From NCBI GenBank assembly GCA_017556885.1, contig JAFYLV010000180.1:1-21674 (forward strand): a DNA stretch of 21,674 nt. Reading direction: 5' to 3'. This document shows, in pieces, positions 1-7,980 of this stretch. The position numbers were made by a program, and so were the translations under genes. The DNA comes from Clostridia bacterium (GTDB taxonomy: Bacteria > Bacillota > Clostridia > Oscillospirales > QAMX01). Within the stretch, counting starts at the first letter, position 1, and every line of letters starts with the position of its first letter. The notes under the pieces were generated by a model. That model saw nothing but the letters and a program-made list of their open reading frames with translations, was not told the origin of the DNA and made no database searches.

Positions 1-162
1 ATATTCCGCCGCGATCTTCCGCACCGTCTCCGCAGCCACCGCCGGATCAATGCAGCCGCCGCAGGTGCTGTGCTCCCCCTGCGAGCAATGCCGGCACCGC
101 CCGGTACAGGCATCGGTTATAACGAATTCTATTTTATTGAGATTTGTCAGATAACGGTTCAT
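1..162 (-). CDS. Radical SAM protein, N-terminal part (runs off the left edge)
   Basis: This is the first 54 codons of a gene that continues beyond the window. The translation begins MNRYLTNLNKIEFVITDA and then shows CTGRCRHCS, the C-x3-C-x2-C motif (Cys19, Cys23, Cys26) that holds the 4Fe-4S cluster of radical SAM enzymes. Two more cysteines follow in the CGGC stretch (residues 34-37). The ATG at 162 has an AGGA about nine bases upstream. A second in-frame ATG at 183 has no ribosome binding site, so 162 is preferred. The gene is divergent from potA and has its own good promoter at 194-222. The substrate cannot be told from this fragment. It could be a peptide-modifying or anaerobic maturase type, but that is not shown. 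Confidence 0.8.
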   Translation of the reverse strand, partial: MNRYLTNLNKIEFVITDACTGRCRHCSQGEHSTCGGCIDPAVAAETVRKIAAEY

Positions 163-193
163 TTGCTTGCGTCCTGCCTGCATTTTTTCGTTA

Positions 194-222
194 AGCATAC
201 TAAATCCGCGCCGAAATGTCAA
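194..222 (-). promoter_or_regulatory. Sigma-A-type promoter for the radical SAM gene
   Basis: Read on the minus strand, TTGACA (217-222) and TATGCT (194-199) are separated by 17 bases. The -10 lies about 32 bases upstream of the chosen start at 162. The -35 is a perfect consensus match. Confidence 0.65.
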
Positions 223-282
223 CGCCGAAAACCGCGCCGTCCCTTCCGGGGCTTTCCGGCATCAATATTTTTCCGCGGATTA

Positions 283-311
283 TTGACTTTACCGTCGATT
301 CCGTCTATAAT
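283..311 (+). promoter_or_regulatory. Sigma-A-type promoter of the potABCD operon
   Basis: TTGACT (283-288) and a perfect TATAAT (306-311) are separated by exactly 17 bases. Transcription would start near 318, about 45 bases before the potA ATG. The surrounding DNA is AT-rich compared with the genes. Confidence 0.75.
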
Positions 312-321
312 TGGCTTTGTA

Positions 322-345
322 TATTACAATGTAGTATTATGTAAT
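322..345 (+). promoter_or_regulatory. Dyad over the potA transcription start, candidate operator
   Basis: TATTACAATGTAGTA (322-336) matches its own reverse complement at 12 of 14 flanking positions around a central A (329). A wider overlapping inverted repeat pairs ATTACA (323-328) with TGTAAT (340-345). It lies at about +5 to +28 from the predicted start, where a repressor would block transcription. The TACA/TGTA half-sites recall BlaI/CopY-type operators, but those have two bases between the half-sites and this one has one, so no regulator is assigned. Confidence 0.4.
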
Positions 346-362
346 GAAACGGGGGATGATAA

Positions 363-1760
363 ATGTCCAAAGAGCTCATTCGTCTTTCGGGTCTGTGCAT
401 GGCCTACGAGGGCAAGGATGTGCTCAAGTCCATAGATCTTTCAATCGCGGACAAAGAGTTTCTGACGTTGCTCGGCCCAAGCGGCTGCGGTAAAACCACT
501 ACACTTCGTATCATCGGCGGGTTTGAAACACCCCGTGCCGGCGACGTTTTTTTTGATGGCGAGCGCATCAATGATGTGCCCGCCTATAAGCGCAACATCA
601 ATACGGTTTTCCAGAAGTACGCACTTTTCCCCCATCTGAACGTATTTGAAAATATCGCCTTCGGCCTGCGGGTGCAGAAGCTGCCCGAGGAGGAGATCCG
701 TTCCCGCGTCCGTGAGATGCTGGAGGTCGTCAGCCTGCCCGGCTTTGAGAAGCGCAAGGTGCACTCCCTCTCCGGCGGTCAGCAGCAGCGCATTGCCATC
801 GCCCGCGCGCTGGTCAACCGTCCCCGCGTGCTGCTGCTGGATGAGCCTCTCGGCGCGCTTGACCTCAAGCTCCGCAAGGAGATGCAGAGTGAGCTCAAAA
901 CCATCCAGCGCAACCTCGGCATCACCTTCGTCTACGTCACCCACGATCAGGAAGAGGCCCTGTCCATGAGCGACACCGTCGTCGTCATGCACGAAGGCAT
1001 CATCCTGCAGAAGGGTACCCCCCAGGATATCTACAACGAGCCGGCCAACGCCTTCGTTGCCGACTTTATCGGCGAGGCCAACATCATCAACGGCCGCATG
1101 CCCGAGGATCGCACGGTCAACTTCGAGCGTCGCTCCTTCGCCTGCCTTGACGGCGGTTTTGCCCCGAATGAGGCGGTGGACGTGGTCATCCGCCCCGAGG
1201 ATATCGACATCTGCCCCGCCTCCGACGACCTCGTCTGCGGCACGGTGGAATCGGTCACCTTCAAGGGCGTCCATTACGAGATCGTGGTGGACTGCGACGG
1301 CTATAAGTGGTACGTCCACACCACCGACTTCTGCCCCGAGGGCAGCTACGTCGGTCTGCGTCTCGGTCCCGATGATATTCACATCATGCCCAAGATGTTT
1401 AAAAACACCACCAATTTCCTCGCCTGCGAGGCGACGGACGAGACCACCCTCTACTTCCCCGCCCTGGACTGCGAGCTGGAATGTGAGGGTATGTGCTTTG
1501 AAAAGGGCGCCCGCTTCAACGCAGAGCTTCCCACCCGCGCCCTCGATATCACCTCGGAGGATATCGCCCACTTCACCGCAAACCTCGAATCCATGATCTA
1601 CAAGGGCCGCTACAACGAATTCATCGTCGCTGCCGACAGTGGCGATCGGCTCATTTTCCGTTCCAATGCAGATGCGCAGGTCGGCCGGCGCGTCGGTATC
1701 CGCATCGATTTTGCGAAGGTTCTGCTGAACCCCGCGGAGGATATGCCGGATGAAAACTAA
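363..1760 (+). CDS. potA: Spermidine/putrescine ABC transporter ATPase PotA, with extended C-terminus
   Basis: This is the ATPase subunit that powers polyamine import at the inner face of the membrane. All ABC motifs are visible: Walker [10 protein letters not shown] (38-46), Q-loop Gln84, signature LSGGQ (136-140), Walker B LLLDEP with Asp160/Glu161, and the H-loop His194. The family is usually about 350-380 residues; this protein has 465. After the ATPase core there is a TOBE-like segment (about 270-345) and then a second segment (about 390-460) that resembles the first, so the regulatory tail seems duplicated. The ATG at 363 has GGGGGA at 351-356. It heads the operon and overlaps potB by 11 bases. 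The PotA assignment rests on the complete potBCD set downstream. Confidence 0.93.
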   Translation: MSKELIRLSGLCMAYEGKDVLKSIDLSIADKEFLTLLGPSGCGKTTTLRIIGGFETPRAGDVFFDGERINDVPAYKRNINTVFQKYALFPHLNVFENIAFGLRVQKLPEEEIRSRVREMLEVVSLPGFEKRKVHSLSGGQQQRIAIARALVNRPRVLLLDEPLGALDLKLRKEMQSELKTIQRNLGITFVYVTHDQEEALSMSDTVVVMHEGIILQKGTPQDIYNEPANAFVADFIGEANIINGRMPEDRTVNFERRSFACLDGGFAPNEAVDVVIRPEDIDICPASDDLVCGTVESVTFKGVHYEIVVDCDGYKWYVHTTDFCPEGSYVGLRLGPDDIHIMPKMFKNTTNFLACEATDETTLYFPALDCELECEGMCFEKGARFNAELPTRALDITSEDIAHFTANLESMIYKGRYNEFIVAADSGDRLIFRSNADAQVGRRVGIRIDFAKVLLNPAEDMPDEN

Positions 1761-2556
1761 AAAGCTGTCTGTACCTTACCTTCTCTGGCTTGCCATCTTC
1801 GTGGTGGTCCCGCTGGTGTTTGTGGTCTATTTTGCCTTCCAGGGAAAAAACGGTTTCTCCTTTGAAAACTACGTCACTGCGGCAAAATATCTGCCCACCC
1901 TCGGAAAAAGCCTTGTTTATGCGCTGGAAAGCACCCTCGTGTGCCTTCTCCTGGCCTACCCCACCGCCTACATCTTCTCCCGCATGCGTACCGATCGGCA
2001 GAAGACCATGCTTCTGCTCATCATGCTGCCCATGTGGATGAACTTCCTGCTGCGCATCTATTCTCTGACCATCATTCTGGAGAAAAACGGTCTTGTCAAC
2101 AAGATCTTCGGTCTTTTCGGACTCGGCCCCTTCAACATGATGAACACCGACGGCGCCGTGCTGCTCGGTATGGTCTACAATTTCCTTCCATTTATGATCC
2201 TGCCCCTCTATTCCGTCATGTCCAAGATCAACGGCCGTCTCCTGGAGGCCTCCGCCGATCTCGGCGCCAGCGCACTGACCACTCTGCGCCGGGTGGTTTT
2301 CCCCTTGAGCTTTCCCGGCATCGTGACGGGCATCATTATGGTCTTTATTCCCGCCGCCTCCACCTTTGTCATCTCCCAGCGCCTCGGCGACGGTTCCATG
2401 CTCATCGGTGACCTTATCGAGACCTTCTTCATCGGCGCGTATACCAATTTCGGCGTGGGCTCGGCCATTTCGCTGGTGCTCATGGTGCTGATGCTCATCT
2501 TCATCGGTGTTCTCAACCTCTTTGACAACGAAGATGTGGGGGATATGCTCATATGA
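1750..2556 (+). CDS. potB: Spermidine/putrescine ABC transporter permease PotB
   Basis: One of two membrane subunits forming the polyamine channel. The 268-residue protein begins with a short basic N-terminus and a hydrophobic span (about 8-28), followed by further spans consistent with the usual six. The EAA loop that docks on PotA is visible as [20 protein letters not shown], followed by [11 protein letters not shown] (about 160-190). The length is normal for the family. The start overlaps the end of potA by 11 bases and the stop overlaps the potC start in an ATGA, so translation is probably coupled. PotB rather than PotC is inferred from gene order (A-B-C-D). Confidence 0.93.
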   Translation: MKTKKLSVPYLLWLAIFVVVPLVFVVYFAFQGKNGFSFENYVTAAKYLPTLGKSLVYALESTLVCLLLAYPTAYIFSRMRTDRQKTMLLLIMLPMWMNFLLRIYSLTIILEKNGLVNKIFGLFGLGPFNMMNTDGAVLLGMVYNFLPFMILPLYSVMSKINGRLLEASADLGASALTTLRRVVFPLSFPGIVTGIIMVFIPAASTFVISQRLGDGSMLIGDLIETFFIGAYTNFGVGSAISLVLMVLMLIFIGVLNLFDNEDVGDMLI

Positions 2557-3356
2557 AAAAGTTATTTTCCGCCCTTTGGGTGGGGCTCGTATTTCTTTTC
2601 CTCTACTTCCCCATCCTCGTTATGGTGGCCTTCTCCTTTAACAGCACCACCAGCAAAAGCGTTTTCACCGGCTTCTCCCTGAAATGGTATGCGGAGCTTT
2701 TCTCCGATCCCAAGCTCATGGGCGCCCTTGGAAACACCCTGCTTGTGGCCGTTCTTTCCGCCATCATCGCCACCGTTATCGGTACCGCCGCCGCCATCGG
2801 CATCCACAGCTATCCCAAGCGTGCCCGCAACGCCGTCATGAACATCTCCAACATCCCCATCATCAACCCCGAGATCGTCACCGGCATCTCCCTGATGCTG
2901 ATGTTCGTCATGGTCTCCCGCTGGATGGGGCTTCCCATGGGCTTCTGGTCGGTTCTGCTGGCACACGTCACCTTTAACGTTCCCTACGTGGTTCTGAATG
3001 TGCTGCCAAAGCTCCGCCAGATGAACACCCACCTCTACGAGGCGGCGCTGGATCTCGGTGCCACGCCACGCCGTGCCCTCCTCCGGGTCGTTCTGCCGGA
3101 GATCATGCCCGGCGTAGCCTCCGGCTTTCTCATGTCGCTGACCTATTCCATGGACGACTTCGTCATTACCCGCTTTACCAGCGGCAATTTCCAGACGCTG
3201 CCCGTTCTTATCTACACCATGCTGAAAAAGCCCCTGCCCCTGTCGGTCAATGCCCTGTCGGCGCTGCTTTTCCTCATGGTGCTCTCCATTCTCATCGCCA
3301 TCAACGTTATTTCCGCAAAGCGGTATAAAAAAACACAAAAGGAGCTGGCCAAATGA
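2553..3356 (+). CDS. potC: Spermidine/putrescine ABC transporter permease PotC
   Basis: The second permease of the polyamine transporter, 267 residues, with an N-terminal membrane span (about 8-28) and the EAA loop YEAALDLGATPRRALLRVV followed by LPEIMPGVASG. A conserved SMDDFVIT stretch typical of PotC-like permeases lies near residue 200. The start codon overlaps the potB stop (ATGA) and the stop overlaps the potD start in the same way. The length is normal, and it is expected to pair with PotB in the membrane. Confidence 0.93.
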   Translation: MKKLFSALWVGLVFLFLYFPILVMVAFSFNSTTSKSVFTGFSLKWYAELFSDPKLMGALGNTLLVAVLSAIIATVIGTAAAIGIHSYPKRARNAVMNISNIPIINPEIVTGISLMLMFVMVSRWMGLPMGFWSVLLAHVTFNVPYVVLNVLPKLRQMNTHLYEAALDLGATPRRALLRVVLPEIMPGVASGFLMSLTYSMDDFVITRFTSGNFQTLPVLIYTMLKKPLPLSVNALSALLFLMVLSILIAINVISAKRYKKTQKELAK

Positions 3357-4423
3357 CCAAGACCCGCCTGATTTCCCTACTTCTCGCCCTCGTAATGCTT
3401 ATCTCCTGCACGACGCTGCTCGCCGGCTGCGGCGGGGGCGACAACCAGATCGTCATCTACAACTGGGGACAGTATATGTCCGACGGCTCCGACGGATCTG
3501 AGGATCTCATCGCCCGCTTTGAGGAGGAGACCGGCTACGACGTCGTCCTCCGCTTCTACGAGTCCAATGAGGAGCTTTACGGCCTGCTGACCAGTGGCGC
3601 CATCCAGTGCGACCTCGTCATTCCCTCCGATTACATGATCGCCCGCCTCATCGAGGAAGGCTATCTTGATAAGATCGATTACGCGAACATTCCCAACTAC
3701 AAATACATCATGGATGCCTACAAGGGCATGGCCTATGATCCCACCGATGCCTACAGCGTTCCCTACACCTGGGGCACCACCTGCCTGATCTATAACACCA
3801 AGATGGTCAAGGAAGCTCCCACCTCCTGGAACGCTCTGTGGGACACCGACTATAAGGGCAACGTGCTCATGTTCCGCAACTCCCGCGATGCCTTTGCCAT
3901 CGCCCTGCAGAAGCTCGGCTATTCCATCAACACCACCAACGAAACCGAGCTGCGTGCCGCCGCCGCGGAGCTTCGCACCCTGAAGGCCAACTGGCAGGGT
4001 CTCGTCATGGATGAGACCTTTGAGAAGATGGAAGGCAACAATGCCGCCATGGCTCCCTACTACGCCGGCGACTTCATCACCATGCAGGAGGTCAACCCCG
4101 ATCTCGATTATGTCCACCCGGTTGAGGGTGTGAACATCTTCGTGGATGCCATGTGCGTCCCCACCGGTGCCCGCAACAAGGCCGGTGCCGAGGCCTTCAT
4201 CAACTATATGCTGGAGCCCGAGATCGGCAAGATCAACATCGAATACATCGCCTACTCCACCCCCAACAGCGCCGTCTACGACCTGCTGGACGCCGAGACC
4301 AAGAACAACCCCGCCATGTATCCCGCGGAGGATGTCCTTGCCAAGGCCGAGGCCTTCAGCCATTGGCCCGAGGAGACCAACAAGCTCGTCAGCGAGCTGT
4401 GGCTGGAAGTTACCAACGGTTGA
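3353..4423 (+). CDS. potD: Polyamine-binding lipoprotein PotD
   Basis: The extracellular solute-binding subunit that delivers spermidine or putrescine to PotBC. Residues 1-25 form a lipoprotein signal peptide: basic MTKTR, a hydrophobic stretch, and the lipobox LLAGC with the acylated Cys26. The mature protein opens with IVIYNWGQYM, typical of the PotD/PotF fold. It continues with DLVIPSDYMIARL and the PYTWGTT segment seen in polyamine-binding proteins. At 356 residues it has the usual length. The start overlaps potC by four bases. A terminator follows within 15 bases, closing the operon. Which polyamine is preferred cannot be read with confidence from the sequence. Confidence 0.93.
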   Translation: MTKTRLISLLLALVMLISCTTLLAGCGGGDNQIVIYNWGQYMSDGSDGSEDLIARFEEETGYDVVLRFYESNEELYGLLTSGAIQCDLVIPSDYMIARLIEEGYLDKIDYANIPNYKYIMDAYKGMAYDPTDAYSVPYTWGTTCLIYNTKMVKEAPTSWNALWDTDYKGNVLMFRNSRDAFAIALQKLGYSINTTNETELRAAAAELRTLKANWQGLVMDETFEKMEGNNAAMAPYYAGDFITMQEVNPDLDYVHPVEGVNIFVDAMCVPTGARNKAGAEAFINYMLEPEIGKINIEYIAYSTPNSAVYDLLDAETKNNPAMYPAEDVLAKAEAFSHWPEETNKLVSELWLEVTNG

Positions 4424-4433
4424 TATCCCTTTT

Positions 4434-4466
4434 ACGCCCAAAAGCACGTCTTCCGGGCGTTTTTCT
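4434..4466 (+). terminator. Rho-independent terminator after potD
   Basis: ACGCCC (4434-4439) pairs with GGGCGT (4455-4460). A short inner stem AAG/CTT may also form, and TTTTCTT follows. It lies 11 bases after the potD stop. Confidence 0.7.
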
Positions 4467-4494
4467 TGACAAATAATAATATAATCAATACATA
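4466..4494 (+). promoter_or_regulatory. Weak candidate promoter for the 4525 gene
   Basis: A perfect TTGACA (4466-4471) overlaps the end of the pot terminator. The -10 is unclear: TACATA (4489-4494) has the right 17-base spacing but matches poorly, and a perfect TATAAT (4480-4485) is only eight bases away. The region is very AT-rich, and a promoter is expected here because a terminator precedes the gene. Confidence 0.4.
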
Positions 4495-4524
4495 CGAATA
4501 TCATCCAAAAGAGGAGCGATGCAA

Positions 4525-5037
4525 ATGCAAACATCAACCCGTAAAAAAGTGTTCGGCTGTCTCCGTCTGATATTGCTCTGTCTGCTCCGCGCCTTTGCCT
4601 ACTACATGGCCGTTTCTGCCGCATTCATTCTTGTAACCGCCTTCGGCAGCATCCACAGCGTTGCGCTCATCCTTTTGGTTTCGATCCCCGGTTATATCAT
4701 GCTTGGCCGGGCATACGCAAAGGGCGGATGCGAAAAGTTTTTGACCTTCAACGATGTGGATGTGAATCTCTGTCTGAAACGCTGGTGCCTGCGGGATCTC
4801 CTGCCCCAATGGGCGGCACTGTTCGTCTTCCATGCTCCGCTGATTATTCAACACCTTCTCAGGGATATCAGCAGTATGCCCGACCCCGAAAAAGCGCTCT
4901 TTAATGCCCGCTATATGTTTATCGGCGGCGCAGCCGCGCTCATCCTTTTTCCTCTCGTTGCCATCCTCACCGCAAGATCCGTCTATACAAAGTTCCTGCA
5001 GGAACGGCGCGAACGATACGGCGATCGCAGCAAATAG
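4525..5037 (+). CDS. Unrecognised multi-span membrane protein
   Basis: I do not recognise this 170-residue protein. It has a basic N-terminus (MQTSTRKKVFG) and about four hydrophobic segments, roughly 11-31, 34-54, 92-110 and 126-148. A polar stretch with the sequence FLTFNDVDVNLCLKRW lies in the middle, and the C-terminus is basic. An ATG at 4519 is only two bases from GAGGAG (4511-4516), while the ATG at 4525 is eight bases away, so 4525 is chosen. It sits between a terminator and the small membrane ORF at 5068, with which it probably shares a transcript ending at 5288. No catalytic motif is seen. It could be a DUF624-type or other small membrane protein, but nothing supports a specific function. 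Confidence 0.7.
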   Translation: MQTSTRKKVFGCLRLILLCLLRAFAYYMAVSAAFILVTAFGSIHSVALILLVSIPGYIMLGRAYAKGGCEKFLTFNDVDVNLCLKRWCLRDLLPQWAALFVFHAPLIIQHLLRDISSMPDPEKALFNARYMFIGGAAALILFPLVAILTARSVYTKFLQERRERYGDRSK

Positions 5038-5067
5038 CTGATTATCTTTCTCGGTTGATTGGAGGCA

Positions 5068-5233
5068 ATGGCTTATTATAAAAGCCTCACATCGACGAAA
5101 AATCACTTCCCTGCTTCTGCAGTTCCTTCTTCATCTCCTCCTCGCCTTTGGCTCCTACATGGTCATCATGCTTTTCTCCATCATGGTCACCGGACAGCTG
5201 CATAAAGATCCTGCAGATGCGGCAAAAAAATAA
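5068..5233 (+). pseudogene. Small membrane protein gene with an apparent one-base frameshift
   Basis: An ATG at 5068 with GGAGG (5061-5065) just upstream opens a frame reading MAYYKSLTST. It then loses its membrane character and stops at 5205 after 45 codons. In the next frame the DNA encodes ITSLLLQFLLHLLLAFG followed by SYMVIMLFSIMVTG and a polar tail ending at TAA 5231-5233, with no start codon and ribosome binding site of its own. Removing one A from the A5 run at 5098-5102 joins the two into a 54-residue, basic-start membrane peptide. It may be a true pseudogene, a sequencing error, or slippage at the A run. The family is unknown. It probably shares a transcript with the gene at 4525. 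Confidence 0.5.
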
Positions 5234-5250
5234 GTAACGTATCTTCTCGG

Positions 5251-5288
5251 AAAGGCTGCCCAAAACGGGCGGCCTTTCTTCTTTTTTC
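5251..5288 (+). terminator. Rho-independent terminator
   Basis: An 11-bp stem, AAAGGCTGCCC (5251-5261) with GGGCGGCCTTT (5267-5277), contains one G-U pair and closes a five-base loop. CTTCTTTTTT follows. It ends the 4525/5068 transcript. Confidence 0.85.
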
Positions 5289-5289
5289 C

Positions 5290-5318
5290 TTGATGCCGGG
5301 CGGCAAATATGCTACAAT
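5290..5318 (+). promoter_or_regulatory. Promoter of the rlmI-MATE-hydrolase operon
   Basis: TTGATG (5290-5295) and TACAAT (5313-5318) are separated by 17 bases, directly after a terminator and 40 bases before the methyltransferase start. Confidence 0.6.
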
Positions 5319-5357
5319 AAAAGGCAGCAAATAAAGAGAAGCGAGGATGCGCAAACC

Positions 5358-6572
5358 ATGGAGCGAAACTACCCCGTCTTTACGGTGACCGACAAGGGAG
5401 AAAGAGCCCTGCGAAAGGGGCACCCCTGGGTATATTCGGACGAGTTGCGGCTCGCCGAGGGCTCTGCAGCTCCCGCTGACGGCGAGCTTTGCGACGTTCG
5501 CAGCCGCAAGGGTGCCTATCTCGGCACGGGACTTTACAACAGCCGCTCCAAGATCCGCGTGCGCATCCTATCCCGCAACGCAAACGACCGCTATGACGAG
5601 GGCTTTTTTGCCCGCCGCATCGCCTACGCCCTTGATTATCGCATGACCGTCATGGGAGAGCAGGATTTTGCCTGCTGCCGCCTCATTTTCGGTGAGGCCG
5701 ACGGTCTGCCCGGTGTGACGGTCGATCGCTTCGGCGAGGTGCTTTCAGTGCAGATCGCGAGCCTCGGCATGGAGCAGCGCCGGGATATGCTCATCTCCCT
5801 GCTTGTTGATGCCCTTGCCGCGCGTGGGGTCGAGATCCGCACCGTCTGCCTCCGCGGAGATCTTGCCCTGCGGGCAAAGGAAGGCCTTCCGCTTGAGAAG
5901 GGCTACTGGCGGGATATGACCGGTTCCGGCCATACGGAGATCTGTGAAAACGGCATCCGCTATGACGTGGATTATTACAACGGCCAGAAGACCGGCTTTT
6001 TCCTGGATCAGAAATACAACCGCGCCGCCGCGGCGCGGCTTGCCCACGGCCGTCGGGTGCTGGACTGCTTTACCCACACCGGTTCCTTTGCCCTCAACGC
6101 GGCAAAGGGCGGTGCCGCCGCCGTCACCGCGGTGGACGTGTCGGAGGATGCCCTCACCGTCGCCCGGGAAAACGCCCGCAGAAACGGACTTTCCGTGGAT
6201 TTTGTCTGTGCAGATGTTTTCGATCTGCTGACGGAAATGGCAAAGTCCGGCAACCCCGGCTATGATTTCATCATTCTCGATCCCCCGGCATTTACAAAAT
6301 CCGGCGCCACTGCCGCCGCAGCGGAGCGCGGTTACAAAGAGATCAATCTCAAGGCCATGAAGCTTCTGCCCCGGGGCGGCTATCTTGCCACCTGCTCCTG
6401 CTCCCACTTCATGCCCGACGAGCGTTTCCGCCGGATGCTTGCCTCCGCCGCAGAGGATGCTGCCGTCAGCCTCCGGCAGATCGAGGCCCGCACCCAGTCT
6501 CCCGACCACCCCATTCTCTGGAATGTGCCGGAAACCGATTATCTCAAATTCTACCTCTTCCAGGTGGTTTAA
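5358..6572 (+). CDS. rlmI: RlmI-like class I SAM-dependent 23S rRNA methyltransferase
   Basis: Predicted cytosolic enzyme that methylates a cytosine (C5) of 23S rRNA using S-adenosylmethionine. The 404 residues match the RlmI/YccW layout. An N-terminal PUA-like RNA-binding domain (about 1-75) includes the typical KGHPWVYSDEL. A central linker domain carries the DQKYNR stretch. The Rossmann methyltransferase domain has motif I VLDCFTHTG (234-242), the DPPAF motif (308-312) and the cysteine-rich TCSCSH (345-350) that supplies the catalytic Cys. The start at 5358 has GAGGA about 10 bases upstream. It is the first gene of a run whose members are 18-24 bases apart. The exact target nucleotide is inferred from the family. 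Confidence 0.88.
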   Translation: MERNYPVFTVTDKGERALRKGHPWVYSDELRLAEGSAAPADGELCDVRSRKGAYLGTGLYNSRSKIRVRILSRNANDRYDEGFFARRIAYALDYRMTVMGEQDFACCRLIFGEADGLPGVTVDRFGEVLSVQIASLGMEQRRDMLISLLVDALAARGVEIRTVCLRGDLALRAKEGLPLEKGYWRDMTGSGHTEICENGIRYDVDYYNGQKTGFFLDQKYNRAAAARLAHGRRVLDCFTHTGSFALNAAKGGAAAVTAVDVSEDALTVARENARRNGLSVDFVCADVFDLLTEMAKSGNPGYDFIILDPPAFTKSGATAAAAERGYKEINLKAMKLLPRGGYLATCSCSHFMPDERFRRMLASAAEDAAVSLRQIEARTQSPDHPILWNVPETDYLKFYLFQVV

Positions 6573-6596
6573 CTCTAAAAGAAATCAGGTAGTACC

Positions 6597-7961
6597 ATGA
6601 AATCCCTTGTGCGCGAAGAAAGCTTTTACAAAACCTTTTTCTCCATGACGGGCATCATCGCTCTGCAGAATCTGGTGGTCTTTTCCGTTAACCTTGCCGA
6701 CAACGTCATGCTCACCCACTGGTCTGCCGAGGCGCTTGCGGGTGTCGCGCTGGTCAATCAGATCCAGTTTTTGCTGCAGATGCTCATGCAGGGCATCGGC
6801 GAAGGCGCGCTGGTCTTTTCCTCCCGCAGCTGGGGCGAGGGAAAGCGTGAGCCCATCCGCGCCATTGCAAATATCGGTATGCGCTTTGCGCTTGCGGTAT
6901 CCATGCTTCTCGGCATTTTGGTCTTTGCCTTCCCGGAGGCGGTGCTGGGACTTCTGTCCTCCGATGCGGCCATTGTCGCCGCCGGTGCCGAATATGCCCG
7001 CATTATCGTCTTCACCTATCCCGTTTTTGCCATCACGCAGATCCTGCTCATCGTCCTGCGCAGCGTGGAGACGGTGCGCATCGGTTTTTGGCTCTCCATC
7101 GTTGCCCTTGTCTCCAACGTTTCCCTGAACTACATGCTTATTTTCGGAAAACTCGGCCTGCCCGCCCTCGGCATCCGCGGTGCTGCCATCGCAACGCTGC
7201 TTGCGCGGCTGATCGAACTTGCTGTTTTGCTCATTTATGTGCGCTTTATTGACAAAAAGATCTCCCTGCGAACCCGCCACTTCTTCCAAAAGACCGATCG
7301 CTCCCTTGTGCGAGATTACATCCGCGTGGGCCTGCCCGTCTTTGCAAGCGGCGGTATGTGGGGCATCGCTCAGGCCATGCAAACTGCCGTTCTCGGCCAT
7401 ATGGAGGGCGACGTCATCTCCGCAAACGCCGTGGCTGTCACCCTTTTCCAGATCATTTCCGTCTTCATGTACGCCTCCGCAAGCTCCACCGCCGTTATGG
7501 TGGGCAAGGCGCTGGGTGAAGGACGTGAGGATCTCATCCGTCCCTATACCCGCACCTTCCAGCTGCTCTTCCTCGGCATCGGGCTTGCCAGCGGCCTTAT
7601 GCTGTTCCTGTTGCGTCATCCCATCCTCGCCCTGTATGCAAATCTTTCTCCGGAGGCAGAGCGTCTGTCCCTGGCCTTTATCACGATTCTCTCCGTCACC
7701 TGTGTTGGCACGGCCTATCAGATGCCCTGTCTCACCGGCATCGTCCGCAGCGGCGGCGACACCGGGTTTGTGCTGAAAAACGACTTTATCTTCATGTGGC
7801 TCATCGTGCTGCCGTCCGCAGTGACCGCCGCCTTTGTTTTCCATCTTTCCCCCGTCATCGTCTTTATCTGCCTGAAGGCAGATCAGATACTGAAATGCAT
7901 CGTCGCCGCAATTAAAATCAACCGCTACAACTGGGTGCGCCGCATCCGCAAGGCTGCCTGA
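6597..7961 (+). CDS. MATE family efflux transporter
   Basis: Predicted cation-coupled multidrug or metabolite exporter. The 454-residue protein is hydrophobic throughout, with about twelve spans in two similar halves, as in the MATE family. The N-terminal half shows the typical ADNVMLTHW-x2-EALAGVAL segment and QGIGEGALVFSSRSWGEGK (family: 'G...G..vl.sr..G.g'). The C-terminal half repeats the pattern with SSTAVMVGKALGEGRED. The length fits. The ribosome binding site is weak (AGG at 6587-6589). It lies 24 bases after the methyltransferase gene and 19 before the serine hydrolase. The substrate cannot be predicted. Confidence 0.9.
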   Translation: MKSLVREESFYKTFFSMTGIIALQNLVVFSVNLADNVMLTHWSAEALAGVALVNQIQFLLQMLMQGIGEGALVFSSRSWGEGKREPIRAIANIGMRFALAVSMLLGILVFAFPEAVLGLLSSDAAIVAAGAEYARIIVFTYPVFAITQILLIVLRSVETVRIGFWLSIVALVSNVSLNYMLIFGKLGLPALGIRGAAIATLLARLIELAVLLIYVRFIDKKISLRTRHFFQKTDRSLVRDYIRVGLPVFASGGMWGIAQAMQTAVLGHMEGDVISANAVAVTLFQIISVFMYASASSTAVMVGKALGEGREDLIRPYTRTFQLLFLGIGLASGLMLFLLRHPILALYANLSPEAERLSLAFITILSVTCVGTAYQMPCLTGIVRSGGDTGFVLKNDFIFMWLIVLPSAVTAAFVFHLSPVIVFICLKADQILKCIVAAIKINRYNWVRRIRKAA

Positions 7962-7980
7962 ACAGGGAAAGGAGTTCTCT

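Noticed and set aside
322..336. BlaI/CopY-type operator upstream of potA
   Set aside because: The TACA/TGTA half-sites are one base apart instead of two, and no matching regulator is nearby, so only an unassigned dyad is reported.
5187..5423. Minus-strand 78-codon open frame across the terminator and rlmI promoter
   Set aside because: It crosses a strong terminator and promoter, shows no ribosome binding site and no recognisable features.
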